64,000 nucleotides of DNA from Steinernema hermaphroditum. Its lineage: Eukaryota; Nematoda; Chromadorea; Rhabditida; Steinernematidae. Made by a program: the position numbers and the translations under genes. Below, piece after piece: positions 1 through 11,500 of the stretch (position 1 is the first letter of the stretch; each line of letters begins with the position of its first letter). The notes beneath the pieces are model-generated. The model did no database searches. It worked only from the letters and a program-made list of their open reading frames with translations, and had not been told where the DNA came from. The DNA is taken from positions 12,648,001-12,712,000 of the forward strand of contig CM059625.1 in NCBI GenBank assembly GCA_030435675.1. The letters are read 5' to 3'.

Positions 1-3000
1 GGAATCTGGGCCTCGTCGAGGCACTTCCCCGCAAGGGACGCCTCGGCGCCGCCGCCTAGAGCGGAATCTGGGCCTCGTCGAGGCACTTCCCCGCAAGAGA
101 CGCCTCGGCGCCGCTGTCTAGAGCGGAATCTGGGCCTCGTCGAGGCACTTCCCCGCAAGGGACGCCTCGGCGCCGCTGTCTAGAGCGGAATCTGGGCCTC
201 GTCGAGGCACTTCCCCGCAAGGGACGCCTCGGCGCCGCCGCCTAGAGCGGAATCTGGGCCTCGTCGAGGCACTTCCCCGCAAGGGACGCCTCGGCGCCGC
301 CGCCTAGAGCGGAATCTGGCGCCCCCTCCTCGTCGAGGCACTTCCCCGCAAGGGACGCCTCGGCGCCGCCGCCTAGAGCGGAATCTGGGCCTCGTCGAGG
401 CACTTCCCCGCAAGGGACGCCTCGGCGCCGCCGCCTAGAGCGGAATCTGGGCCTCGTCGAGGCACTTCCCCGCAAGGGACGCCTCGGCGCCGCCGCCTAG
501 AGCGGAATCTGGGCCTCGTCGAGGCACTTCCCCGCAAGAGACGCCTCGGCGTCCGTCCCCCCCGCTCGGCGCCGCTGTCTAGAGCGGAATCTGAGCCTCC
601 CGTCCGCCCCCAAGCGGAACCCCGTCGGGCACTTCCCCGCAAAAACGTCTCGCGCCGCTGTCTGAGCGGAATCTGGGTCTCGTCGAGGCACTTCCCCGCA
701 AGGGACGCCTCGGCGCCCCGCCTAGAGCGGAATCTGGGCCTCGTCGAGGCACTCCCCCAAAGACGCCTCCCCCCCGAGCGCCGAATCTGACCCCCCCCCC
801 CCCATCTGAGCCTCGTCGAGGCACTTCCCCGCAAAAGACGTCTCGGCGCCGCTGTCTAGAGCGGAATCTGGGCCTCGTCGAGGCACTTCCCCGCAAGGGA
901 CGCCTCGGCGCCGGTCCCCGAAAGCGGAATCTGTGCCTCTTTGAGGCTCCTCTCCCCAAGAGACGCCTCGGCGCCGCTGCCAAGAGCGGAATCTGAGCCT
1001 CGTCGAGGCACTCTCCCCACCCTCCCCCCTTCTAGCAATCTACCTCGGCACTTCCCCGCAAAAGACGCCTCGGCGCCGCTGTCTAGAGCGGAATCTGAGC
1101 CTCGTCGAGGCACCTCTCCCCAAGAGACGCCTCGGCGCCGCTGTCTAGAGCGGAATCTGGGCCTCGTCGAGGCACTTCCCCGCAAGGGACGCCTCGGCGC
1201 CGCCGCCTAGAGCGGAATCTGAGCCTCTTCGAGGCTCCTCTCCCCCAAGAGACGCCTCGGCGCCGCTGTCTAGAGCGGAATCTGAGCCTCGTCGAGGCAC
1301 TTCCCCGCAAGAGACGCCCCCCCCCTAAAGGAATTTTCCCCTTAGCACTCCAAAATCGGCGCCGCTGTCTAGAGCGGAATCTGAGCCTCGTCGAGGCACT
1401 TCCCCGCAAGGGACGCCTCGGCGCCGCCGCCTAGAGCGGAATCTGGGCCTCGTCGAGGCACTTCCCCGCAAGAGACGCCTCGGCGCCGCCGCCTAGAGCG
1501 GAATCTGAGCCTCTTCGAGGCACTTCCCCGCAAGAGACGCCTCGGCGCCGCTGTCTAGAGCGGCATCTGAGCCTCGTCGAGGCTCCTCTCCCCAAGAGAC
1601 GCCTCGGCGCCGCTGTCTAGAGCGGAATCTGGGCCTCGTCGAGGCACTTCCCCGCAAGAGACGCCTCGGCGCCGCTGTCTAGAGCGGAATCTGGGCCTCG
1701 TCGAGGCACTTCCCCCGGCCCCCCCCCCTCCCAAGAGACGCCTCGGCGCCGCTGTCTAGAGCGGAATCTGGGCCTCGTCGAGGCACTTCCCCCAGGGACC
1801 CCGCCCCCCCTACCCCCCACCCCCCACCACCCCCCCCAACCCCCCTAGAGCGAAATCTGAGCCTCGTCGAAGCACCTCCCCGCAAGGGACGCCTCGGCGC
1901 CGCCGCCTAGAGCGGAATCTGGGCCTCGTCGAGGCACTTCCCCGCAAGAGACGCCTCGGCGCCGCTGTCTAGAGCGGAATCTGGGCCTCGTCGAGGCACT
2001 TCCCCGCAAGGGACGCCTCGGCGCCGCCGCCTAGAGCGGAATCTGGGCCTCGTCGAGGCACTTCCCCGCAAGGGACGCCTCGGCGCCGCCGCCTAGAGCG
2101 GAATCTGGGCCTCGTCGAGGCACTTCCCCGCAAGACACCCCCCCCCCCCCCCTAAACGGAATCTGGCCTCCGGCCTTCCCCCAGAGACGCCTCGGCGCCG
2201 CCGCCTAGAGCGGAATCTGAGCCTCGTCGAGGCACTTCCCCGCAAGAGACGCCTCGGCGCCGCTGTCTAGAGCGGAATCTGAGCCTCGTCGAGGCACTTC
2301 CCCGCAAGAGACGTCTCGGCGCCGCTGTCTAGAGCGGAATCTGAGCCTCGTCGAGGCACTTCCCCGCAAGAGACGCCTCGGCGCCGCTGTCTAGAGCGGA
2401 ATCTGGGCCTCGTCGAGGCACTTCCCCGCAAGAGACGCCTCGGCGCCGCCGCCTAGAGCGGAATCTGAGCCTCGTCGAGGCTCCTCTCCCGCAAGAGACG
2501 CCTCGGCGCCGCTGTCTAGAGCGGAATCTGGGCCTCGTCGAGGCACTTCCCCGCAAGGGACGCCTCGGCGCCGCCGTCTAGAGCGGAATCTGAGCCTCGT
2601 CGAGGCACTTCCCCGCAAGAGACGTCTCGGCGCCGCTGTCTAGAGCGGCATCTGAGCCTCGTCGAGGCTCCTCTCCCCAAGAGACGCCTCGGCGCCGCTG
2701 TCTAGAGCGGAATCTGGGCCTCGTCGAGGCACTTCCCCGCAAGGGACGCCTCGGCGCCGCCGCCTAGAGCGGAATCTGAGCCTCGTCGAGGCACTTCCCC
2801 GCAAGAGACGCCTCGGCGCCGCTGTCTAGAGCGGAATCTGAGCCTCGTCGAGGCACTTCCCCGCAAGGGAACGCCTCGGCGCCGCCGCCTAGAGCGGAAT
2901 CTGGGCCTCGTCGAGGCACTTCCCCGCAAGAGACGCCTCGGCGCCGCCGCCCCTAGAGCGGAATCTGAGCCTCGTCGAGGCACTTCCCCCCAAGAGACGC

Positions 3001-5418
3001 CTCGGCGCCGCTGTCTAGAGCGGAATCTGGGCCTCGTCGAGGCACCTCCCCCCAAGAGACGCCCGCGCCCCCTCTGGGCCTCGTCGAGGCACTTCCCCGC
3101 AAGGGACGCCTCGGCGCCGCCGCCTAGAGCGGAATCTGGGCCTCGTCGAGGCACTTCCCCGCAAGGGACGCCTCGGCGCCGCCGCCTAGAGCGGAATCTG
3201 GGCCTCGTCGAGGCACTTCCCCGCAAAGAACCCTCCGCGCCGCCGCCTAGAGCGGAATCTGGGCCTCGTCGGGCACTTCCCCGCAAGGGACGCCCCGCGC
3301 CGCCCCTAGCGGCCCTCGCCCCCAGGCGCCTCGGCGCCCCCTCTCCCCCCAGCGGAATCCCTCGTCGAGGCACTTCCCCGCAAGACGCCTCGGCGCCGCC
3401 GCCTAGAGCGGAATCTGGGCCTCGTCGAGGCACTTCCCCAAGGACGCCCGGCCCCCCCAGGGAATCTGGCCTCGTCGAGGCACTTCCCCGCAAGGGACGC
3501 CTCGGCGCCGCCGCCTAGAGCGGAATCTGGGCCTCGTCGAGGCACTTCCCCCCCGCAAGGGACGCCTCGGCGCCGCCGCCTAGAGCGGAATCTGGGCCTC
3601 GTCGAGGCACTTCCCCGCAAGGGACGCCTCGGCGCCGCCGCCCTCCCCCCCCCTCCCCCCCCCGGGCCCCCCCGCGCCCCCCCTAGAGCGGAATCTGGGC
3701 CTCGTCGAGGCACTTCCCCGCAAGAGACGCCTCGGCGCCGCTGTCTAGAGCGGAATCTGGGCCTCGTCGAGGCACTTCCCCGCAAGGGACGCCTCGGCGC
3801 CGCTGTCTAGAGCGGAATCTGGGCCTCGCCCCCCCCTCGCGCCCCTAGAGCGGAATCTGGCCTCGTCGAGGCACCCCCCCCCCCGGACGCCCTCGGCGCC
3901 GCCGCCTAGAGCGGAATCTGGGCCTCGTCGAGGCACTTCCCCGCAACCTCCCCTTCCCCGCAAGGGACGCCTCGGCGCCGCCGCCTAGAGCGGAATCTGG
4001 GCCTCGTCGAGGCACTTCCCCGCAAGAGACGCCTCGGCGCCGCCGCCTAGAGCGGAATCTGAGCCTCGTCGAGGCTCCTCTCCCCAAGAGACGCCTCGGC
4101 GCCGCTGTCTAGAGCGGAATCTGGGCCTCGTCGAGGCACTTCCCCGCAAGGGACGCCTCGGCGCCGCCGCCTAGAGCGGAATCTGGGCCTCGTCGAGGCA
4201 CTTCCCCGCAAGAGACGTCTCGGCGCCGCTGTCTAGAGCGGCATCTGAGCCTCGTCGAGGCACCTCTCCCCAAGAGACGCCTCGGCGCCGCTGTCTAAAG
4301 CGGAATCTGGGCCTCGTCGAGGCACTTCCCCGCAAGAGACGCCTCGGCGCCGCTGTCTAGAGCGGAATCTGGGCCTCGTCGAGGCACTTCCCCGCAAGGG
4401 ACGCCTCGGCGCCGCCGAATCTGAGCCTCTTTGAGGCACTTCACCGCAAGAGACGTCTCGGCGCCGCTGTCTAGAGCGGCATCTGAGCCTCGTCGAGGCT
4501 CCTCTCCCCAAGAGACGCCTCGGCGCCGCTGTCTAGAGCGGAATCTGGGCCTCGTCGAGGCACTTCCCCGCAAGGGACGCCTCGGCGCCGCCGCCTAGAG
4601 CGGAATCTGAGCCTCGTCGAGGCACTCCCCCCTCGGCCCCCCCCCCTAGAGGGGAATCTGGGCCCCGTCGAGGCCCCCCCCCCTCTACTTCCCCGCAAGG
4701 GACGCCTCGGCGCCGCCGCCTAGAGCGGAATCTGGGCCCCCCCCCCCCCCCAATCTGGGCCTCGTCGAGGCACTTCCCCGCAAGAGACGCCTCGGCGCCG
4801 CTGTCTAGAGCGGAATCTGGGCCTCGTCGAGGCACTTCCCCGCAAGAGACGCCTCGGCGCCGCTGTCTAGAGCGGAATCTGGGCCTCGTCGAGGCACTTC
4901 CCCGCAAGAGACGCCTCGGCGCCGCCGTCTAGAGCGGAATCTGGGCCTCGTCGAGGCACTTCCCCGCAAGGGACGCCTCGGCGCCGCCGCCTAGAGCGGA
5001 ATCTGGGCCTCGTCGAGGCACTTCCCCGCAAGGGACGCCTCGGCGCCGCCGCCTAGAGCGGAATCTGGGCCTCGTCGAGGCACTTCCCCGCAAGAGACGC
5101 CTCGGCGCCGCTGTCTAGAGCGGAATCTGGGCCTCGTCGAGGCACTTCCCCGCAAAAGACGTCTCGGCGCCGCTGTCTAGAGCGGAATCTGAGCCTCGTC
5201 GAGGCACTTCCCCGCAAGAGGACGCCTCGGCGCCGCCGCCTAGAGCGGAATCTGGGCCTCGTCGAGGCACTTCCCCGAGACCCTTCTCGTCGAGGCACTT
5301 CCCCGCAAGAGACGTCTCGGCGCCGCTGTCTAGAGCGGCATCTGAGCCTCGTCGAGGCACCTCTCCCCAAGAGACGCCTCGGCGCCGCTGTCTAGAGCGG
5401 AATCTGGGCCTCGTCGAG
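1..5418. repeat. Satellite A: tandem array of a 62-bp GC-rich unit
   Basis: About 87 head-to-tail copies of a 62-bp unit that begins GGAATCTGGGCCTCGTCGAG and ends CCTAGAGC or TCTAGAGC. Each unit carries a short hairpin, GCCTCG-T-CGAGGC, and a GGCGCC palindrome. Recurrent variants are GCCGCC versus GCTGTC before TAGAGC, GGGACGCC versus GAGACGCC or AAGACGTC, and GGCACTTCC versus GGCTCCTCT. Units with the same variants occur together, as expected from local duplication. All copies have the same orientation. Some units are disrupted by C-rich tracts. The array is truncated by the left edge of the window and ends within a unit at 5418, where satellite B starts. No gene is visible in it. Confidence 0.97.
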
Positions 5419-5548
5419 TCCCCCCCAAGTCCCACTGGAGGGGCGCCGAGACTTGAGCCTCGACGAGGGCGTCGACGCTCGGCGCCGCTCAGTGGAGGGG
5501 CGACGAGACTTGAGCGTCGACGCTCTGGAACGTCGACGGGCTTCGAGG
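5419..5548. repeat. Satellite A/B junction with chimeric, inverted B monomers
   Basis: Satellite A stops after GTCGAG at 5418 and a C-rich stretch leads into B monomers in reverse orientation (AGTGGAGGGGCGACGAGAC type). Within these monomers are A-like pieces, CCTCGACGAGG and CGGCGCCGCT, so the junction units look like hybrids of the two families. Orientation flips to forward at a near-palindrome around TCGAGGCCTCGA centred near 5549. This is read directly from the sequence. How the hybrids arose is not known. Confidence 0.8.
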
Positions 5549-8500
5549 CCTCGACGCCCGTCCACTAGAGCGTCAACGCTCAAGTCTCGACGCCCCTCCA
5601 CTGGAGCGTCGACGCTACAGACTCGGCGCTCCTCCACTAGAGCGTCGACGTTACAGACTCGGCGCCCGTCCACTAGAGCGTCGACGCTCAAGTCTCGTCG
5701 CCCCTCCACTAGAGCGTCGACGCTCACATACTCGGCGCTCCTCCACTGGAGCGTCGACGCTCAAGTCTCGTCGCCCCTCCACTGGAACGTCGACGCTTCG
5801 GCCTCGACGCCCGTCCACTAGAGCGTCGACGCTGCACGTCTCGTCCTCCACTAGAGCGTCGACGCTCAAGACTCGACGCCCCTCCACTGGAGCGTCGACG
5901 CTACAGACTCGGCGCTCCTCCACTAGAGCGTCGACGTTACAGACTCGGCGCCCGTCCACTAGAGCGTCGACGCTCAAGTCTCGTCGCCCCTCCACTAGAG
6001 CGTCGACGCTACATACTCGGCGCCCCTCCACTGTAGCGTCGACGCTCAAGTCTCGTCGCCCCTCCACTGGAACGTCGACGCTTCGGCCTCGACGCCCGTC
6101 CACTAGAGCGTCGACGCTCAAGTCTCGACGCCCCTCCACTGGAGCGTCGACGCTACAGACGTCGACGCTCCAGACTCGGCGCCCCTCCACTAGAGCGTCG
6201 ACGCTCAAGTCTCGTCGCCCTTCCACTGGAGCGTCGACGCTCAAGGCCTCGTACGCCCCTCCACTAGAGCGTCGACGCTACAGACTCGGCGCCCCTCCAC
6301 TAGAGCGTCGACGCTCAAGTCTCGTCGCCCCTCCACTAGAGCGTCGACGCTCAAGTCTCGACGCCCCGCCACTGCAGCGTCGACGCTCAAGTCTCGTCGC
6401 CCTTCCACTGGAACGTCGACGCTTCGGCCTCGACGCCCGTCCACTAGAGCGTCGACGCTACAGACTCGGCGCCCCTCCACTGTAGCGTCGACGCTCAAGT
6501 CTCGTCGCCCCTCCACTGGAACGTCGACGCTCAAGTCTCGTCGCCCTTCCAGTGGAACGTCGACGCTTCGGCCTCGACGCCCGTCCACTAGAGCGTCGAC
6601 GCTACAGACTCGGCGCCCCTCCACTAGAGCGTCGACGCTACAGACTCGGCGCTCCTCCACTAGAGCGTCGACGCTCAAGTCTCGACGCCCCTCCACTGCA
6701 GCGTCGACGCTCAAGTCTCGTCGCCCTTCCAGTGGAACGTCGACGCTTCGGCCTCGACGCCCGTCCACTAGAGCGTCGACGCTACAGACTCGGCGCCCCT
6801 CCACTGTAGCGTCGACGCTCAAGTCTCGACGCCCCTCCACTGCAGCGTCGACGCTCAAGTCTCGTCGCCCTTCCAGTGGAACGTCGACGCTTCGGCCTCG
6901 ACGCCCGTCCACTAGAGCGTCGACGCTACAGACTCGGCGCCCCTCCACTAGAGCGTCGACGCTACAGACTCGGCGCTCCTCCACTAGAGCGTCGACGCTC
7001 AAGTCTCGACGCCCTTCCAGTGGAACGTCGACGCTTCAGCCTCGACGCCCGTCCACTAGAGCGTCGACGCTACAGACTCGGCGCCCCTCCACTAGAGCGT
7101 CGACGCTACAGACTCGGCGCTCCTCCACCTAGAGCGTCGACGCTCAAGTCTCGTCGCCCCTCCACTGGAGCGTCGACGCTCAAGTCTCGTGCGCCCTTCC
7201 ACTGGAACGTCGACGCTCAAGTCTCGTCGCCTCGACTGCCCGTCCACGCTCAGACTCGATCGACGCTCCACTGGAGCGTCGACGCCCCTCCACCCCCTCG
7301 ACTAGAGCGTCGACGCTACAGACTCGGCGCTCCTCCACTAGAGCGTCGACGCTCAAGTCTCGACGCCCCTCCACTGCAGCGTCGACGCTCAAGTCTCGTC
7401 GCCCTTCCAGTGGAACGTCGACGCTTCGGCCTCGACGCCCGTCCACTAGAGCGTCGACGCTACAGACTCGGCGCCCCTCCACTGTAGCGTCGACGCTCAA
7501 GTCTCGTCGCCCCTCCACTGGAACGTCGACGCTTCGGCCTCGACGCCCGTCCACTAGAGCGTCGACGCTCAAGTCTCGACGCCCCTCCACTGGAGCGTCG
7601 ACGCTACAGACTCGGCGCTCCTCCACTAGAGCGTCGACGTTACAGACTCGGCGCCCGTCCACTAGAGCGTCGACGCCCAAGTCTCGTCGCCCTTCCAGTG
7701 GAACGTCGACGCTTCGGCCTCGACGCCCGTCCACTAGAGCGTCGACGCTACAGACTCGGCGCCCCTCCACTGTAGCGTCGACGCTCAAGTCTCGTCGCCC
7801 CTCCACTGGAACGTCGACGCTTCGGCCTCGACGCCCGTCCACTAGAGCGTCGACGCTACAGACTCGGCGCCCCTCCACTAGAGCGTCGACGCTACAGACT
7901 CGGCGCTCCTCCACTAGAGCGTCGACGCTCAAGTCTCGACGCCCCTCCACTGCAGCGTCGACGCTCAAGTCTCGTCGCCCTTCCAGTGGAACGTCGACGC
8001 TTCGGCCTCGACGCCCGTCCACTAGAGCGTCGACGCTACAGACTCGGCGCCCCTCCACTGTAGCGTCGACGCTCAAGTCTCGTCGCCCCTCCACTGGAAC
8101 GTCGACGCTTCGGCCTCGACGCCCGTCCACTAGAGCGTCGACGCTCAAGTCTCGACGCCCCTCCACTGGAGCGTCGACGCTACAGACTCGGCGCTCCTCC
8201 ACTAGAGCGTCGACGTTACAGACTCGGCGCCCGTCCACTAGAGCGTCGACGCCCAAGTCTCGTCGCTCCTCCACTAGAGCGTCGACGCTCAAGTCTCGAC
8301 GCCCCCTCCACTGCAGCGTCGACGCTCAAGTCTCGTCGCCCCTCCACTAGAGCGTCGACGCTACAGACTCGGCGCCCCTCCACTAGAGCGTCGACGCTAC
8401 AGACTCGGCGCGCCTCCACTAGAGCGTCGACGCTACAGACTCGCCGCCCCTCCACTAGAGCGTCGACGCTCCAGACTCGGCGCCCCTCCACTGGAACGTC

Positions 8501-11500
8501 GACGCTCTTCGGCCTCCGACGCCCGTCCCCCTAGCTAGCGTCGACGCTCAAGTCTCGGCGCCCCTCCACTAGAGCGTCGACGCTCAAGTCCGACGCCCCT
8601 CCACTGCAGCGTCGACGCCCAAGTCTCGTCGCTCCTCCACTAGAGCGTCGACGCTCAAGTCTCGACGCCCCTCCACTGCAGCGTCGACGCTCAAGTCTCG
8701 TCGCTCCTCCACTAGAGCGTCGACGCTACAGACTCGGCGCCCCTCCACTAGAGCGTCGACGCTCCAGACTCGGCGCGCCTCCACTAGAGCGTCGACGCTA
8801 CAGACTCGCCGCCCCTCCACTAGAGCGTCGACGCTCCAGCTCGGCGCCCCGCCTCTGAGCGTCGACGCGACGGCACTCGGCGCTCCTTCCACTGGAGCGT
8901 CGACGCTCAGTCTCGGCGCCCCCCCACTAGAGCGTCGACGCTCAAGTCGACGCCCCCCCTAGCGTCGACGCTCTAGTGCCCGTCATCACGTCGCCCTCCA
9001 GTCGAGCGCCCACCTAGCGTCGACGCTCCAGACCGCGCCCTCCACTAGAGCGTCGACGCTCCAGCTCGGCGCCCCTCCACTAAGCGTCGACGCTCAATCC
9101 GCGCCCCCCACTCAGCGTCGACGCTCCATCCGCTCCCACTAGAGCGTCGACGCTCCAGCTCCGGGGCCCCTCCACTAGAGCGTCGACGCTCAGTCCGCGC
9201 CCCCCTAGCGTCGCGCTCATCGCGGCCTCCAACTAGAGCGTCGACGCTCCAGTCCGCCCTCCACTAGAGCGTCCACGCTCAAGTCTCGTCGCCCCTCCAC
9301 TAGAGCGTCGACGCTCAAGTCTCGACGCCCCGCCACTGCAGCGTCGACGCTCAAGTCTCGTCGCTCCTCCACTAGAGCGTCGACGCTACAGACTCGGCGC
9401 CCCTCCACTAGAGCGTCGACGCTACAGACTCGGCGCTCCTCCACTAGAGCGTCGACGCTACAGACTCGCCGCCCCTCCACTAGAGCGTCGACGCTCAAGA
9501 CTCGGCGCCCCTCCACTGGAACGTCGACGCTTCGGCCTCGGACGCCCGTCCACTAGAGCGTCGACGCTCAAGAAGCTCGCGCTCGTCGCCCCTCCACTAG
9601 AGCGTCGACGCTCAAGTCTCGACGCCCCTCCACTGCAGCGTCGACGCCCAAGTCTCGTCGCTCCTCCACTAGAGCGTCGACGCTCAAGTCTCGACGCCCC
9701 TCCACAGCAGCGTCGACGCTCAAGTCCCGTCGACGCTCCCCTCCACTAGAGCGTCGACGCTACAGACTCGGCGCCCCTCCACTAGAGCGTCGACGCTACA
9801 GACTCGGCGACGCCCCTCCACTAGAGCGTCCACGCTCTAGTCCGCCCCTCCACTAGAGCGTCGACGCTCAAGTCTCGACGCCCCTCCACTGCAGCGTCGA
9901 CGCTCAAGTCTCGGCGCCCTTCCAGTGGAACGTCGACGCTTCGGCCTCGACGCCCGTCCACTAGAGCGTCGACGCTCAAGTCTCGTCGCCCCTCCACTAG
10001 AGCGTCGACGCTCAAGTCTCGACGCCCCTCCACTGCAGCGTCGACGCTCAAGTCTCGTCGCCCTTCCAGTGGAACGTCGACGCTCAAGTCTCGACGCCCC
10101 TCCACTGCAGCGTCGACGCTCAAGTCTCGTCGCTCCTCCACTAGAGCGCAGCGTCGACGCTCCCACGGGCGTCGACCCACTCGGCGCCCCTCCACTAGAG
10201 CGTCGACGCTACAGACTCGGCGCTCCTCCACTAGAGCGTCGACGCTACAGACTCGGCCGCTCTCCACTGAGCGTCGACGCTCAAGCTCGACGCCCCTCCA
10301 CTAGAGCGTCGACGCTACAGACTCGGCGCCCCTCCACTGGAACGTCGACGCTTCGGCCTCGACGCCCGTCCACTAGAGCGTCGACGCTACAGACTCGGCG
10401 CCCCTCCACTGGAACGTCGACGCTTCGGCCTCGACGCCCGTCCACTAGAGCGTCGACGCTCAAGTCTCGTCGCCCCTCCACTAGAGCGTCGACGCTCAAG
10501 TCTCGACGCCCCTCCACTGCAGCGTCGACGCTCAAGTCTCGTCGCTCCCCTCCACTAGAGCGTCGACGCTCAAGTCTCGACGCCCCTCCACTGCAGCGTC
10601 GACGCTCAAGTCTCGTCGCTCCTCCACTAGAGCGTCGACGCTCCAGACTCGGCGCCCCTCCACTAGAGCGTCGACGCTACAGACTCGGCGCTCCTCCACT
10701 AGAGCGTCGACGCTACAGACTCGCCGCCCCTCCACTAGAGCGTCGACGCTACAGACTCGGCGCCCCTCCACTGGAACGTCGACGCTTCGGACTCGACGCC
10801 CGTCCACGCTCAAGTCCGTCGACGCTCAAGCGTCGACGCTCCCCACTGCAGCGTCGACGCTCAAGTCTCGTCGCCCCTCCACTGGAACGTCGACGCTTCG
10901 GCCTCGACGCCCGTCCACTAGAGCGTCGACGCTCAAGACTCGTCGCTCCTCCACTAGAGCGTCGACGCTCAAGTCTCGACGCCCCTCCACTGCAGCGTCG
11001 ACGCTCAAGTCTCGTCGCCCCTCCACTGGAGCGTCGACGCTACAAGTCGGCGCCCCCCCTAACGTCGACGCCCCCTCCACTGAGCAGCGTCGACGCTCAA
11101 GTCTCGTCGCCCCTCCACTAGAGCGTCGACGCTCAAGTCTCGGCGCCCCTCCACTGCAGCGTCGACGCTACAAGTCTCGGCGCTCCTCCACTAGAGCGTC
11201 GACGCTACAGACTCGGCGCCCCTCCACTAGAGCGTCGACGCTACAGACTCGGCGCCCCTCCACTAGAGCGTCGACGCTACGAGACTCGCCGCCCCTCCAC
11301 TAGAGCGTCGACGCTCAAGACTCGTCGCCCCTCCACTGGAACGTCGACGCTTCGGCCTCGACGCCCGTCCACTAGAGCGTCGACGCTCAAGTCTCGTCGC
11401 CCCTCCACTGAGAGCGTCGACGCTCAAGTCTCGACGCCCCTCCACTGCAGCGTCGACGCTCTCGCCTCGCCCCTCCACTAGAGCGTCGACGCTCAAGTCT

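Noticed and set aside
180..5370. Short minus-strand frames with MRGSAST and ARIPL-like repeats in satellite A.
   Set aside because: A 62-bp unit shifts frame every copy. The frames are repeat by-products ending at variant units.
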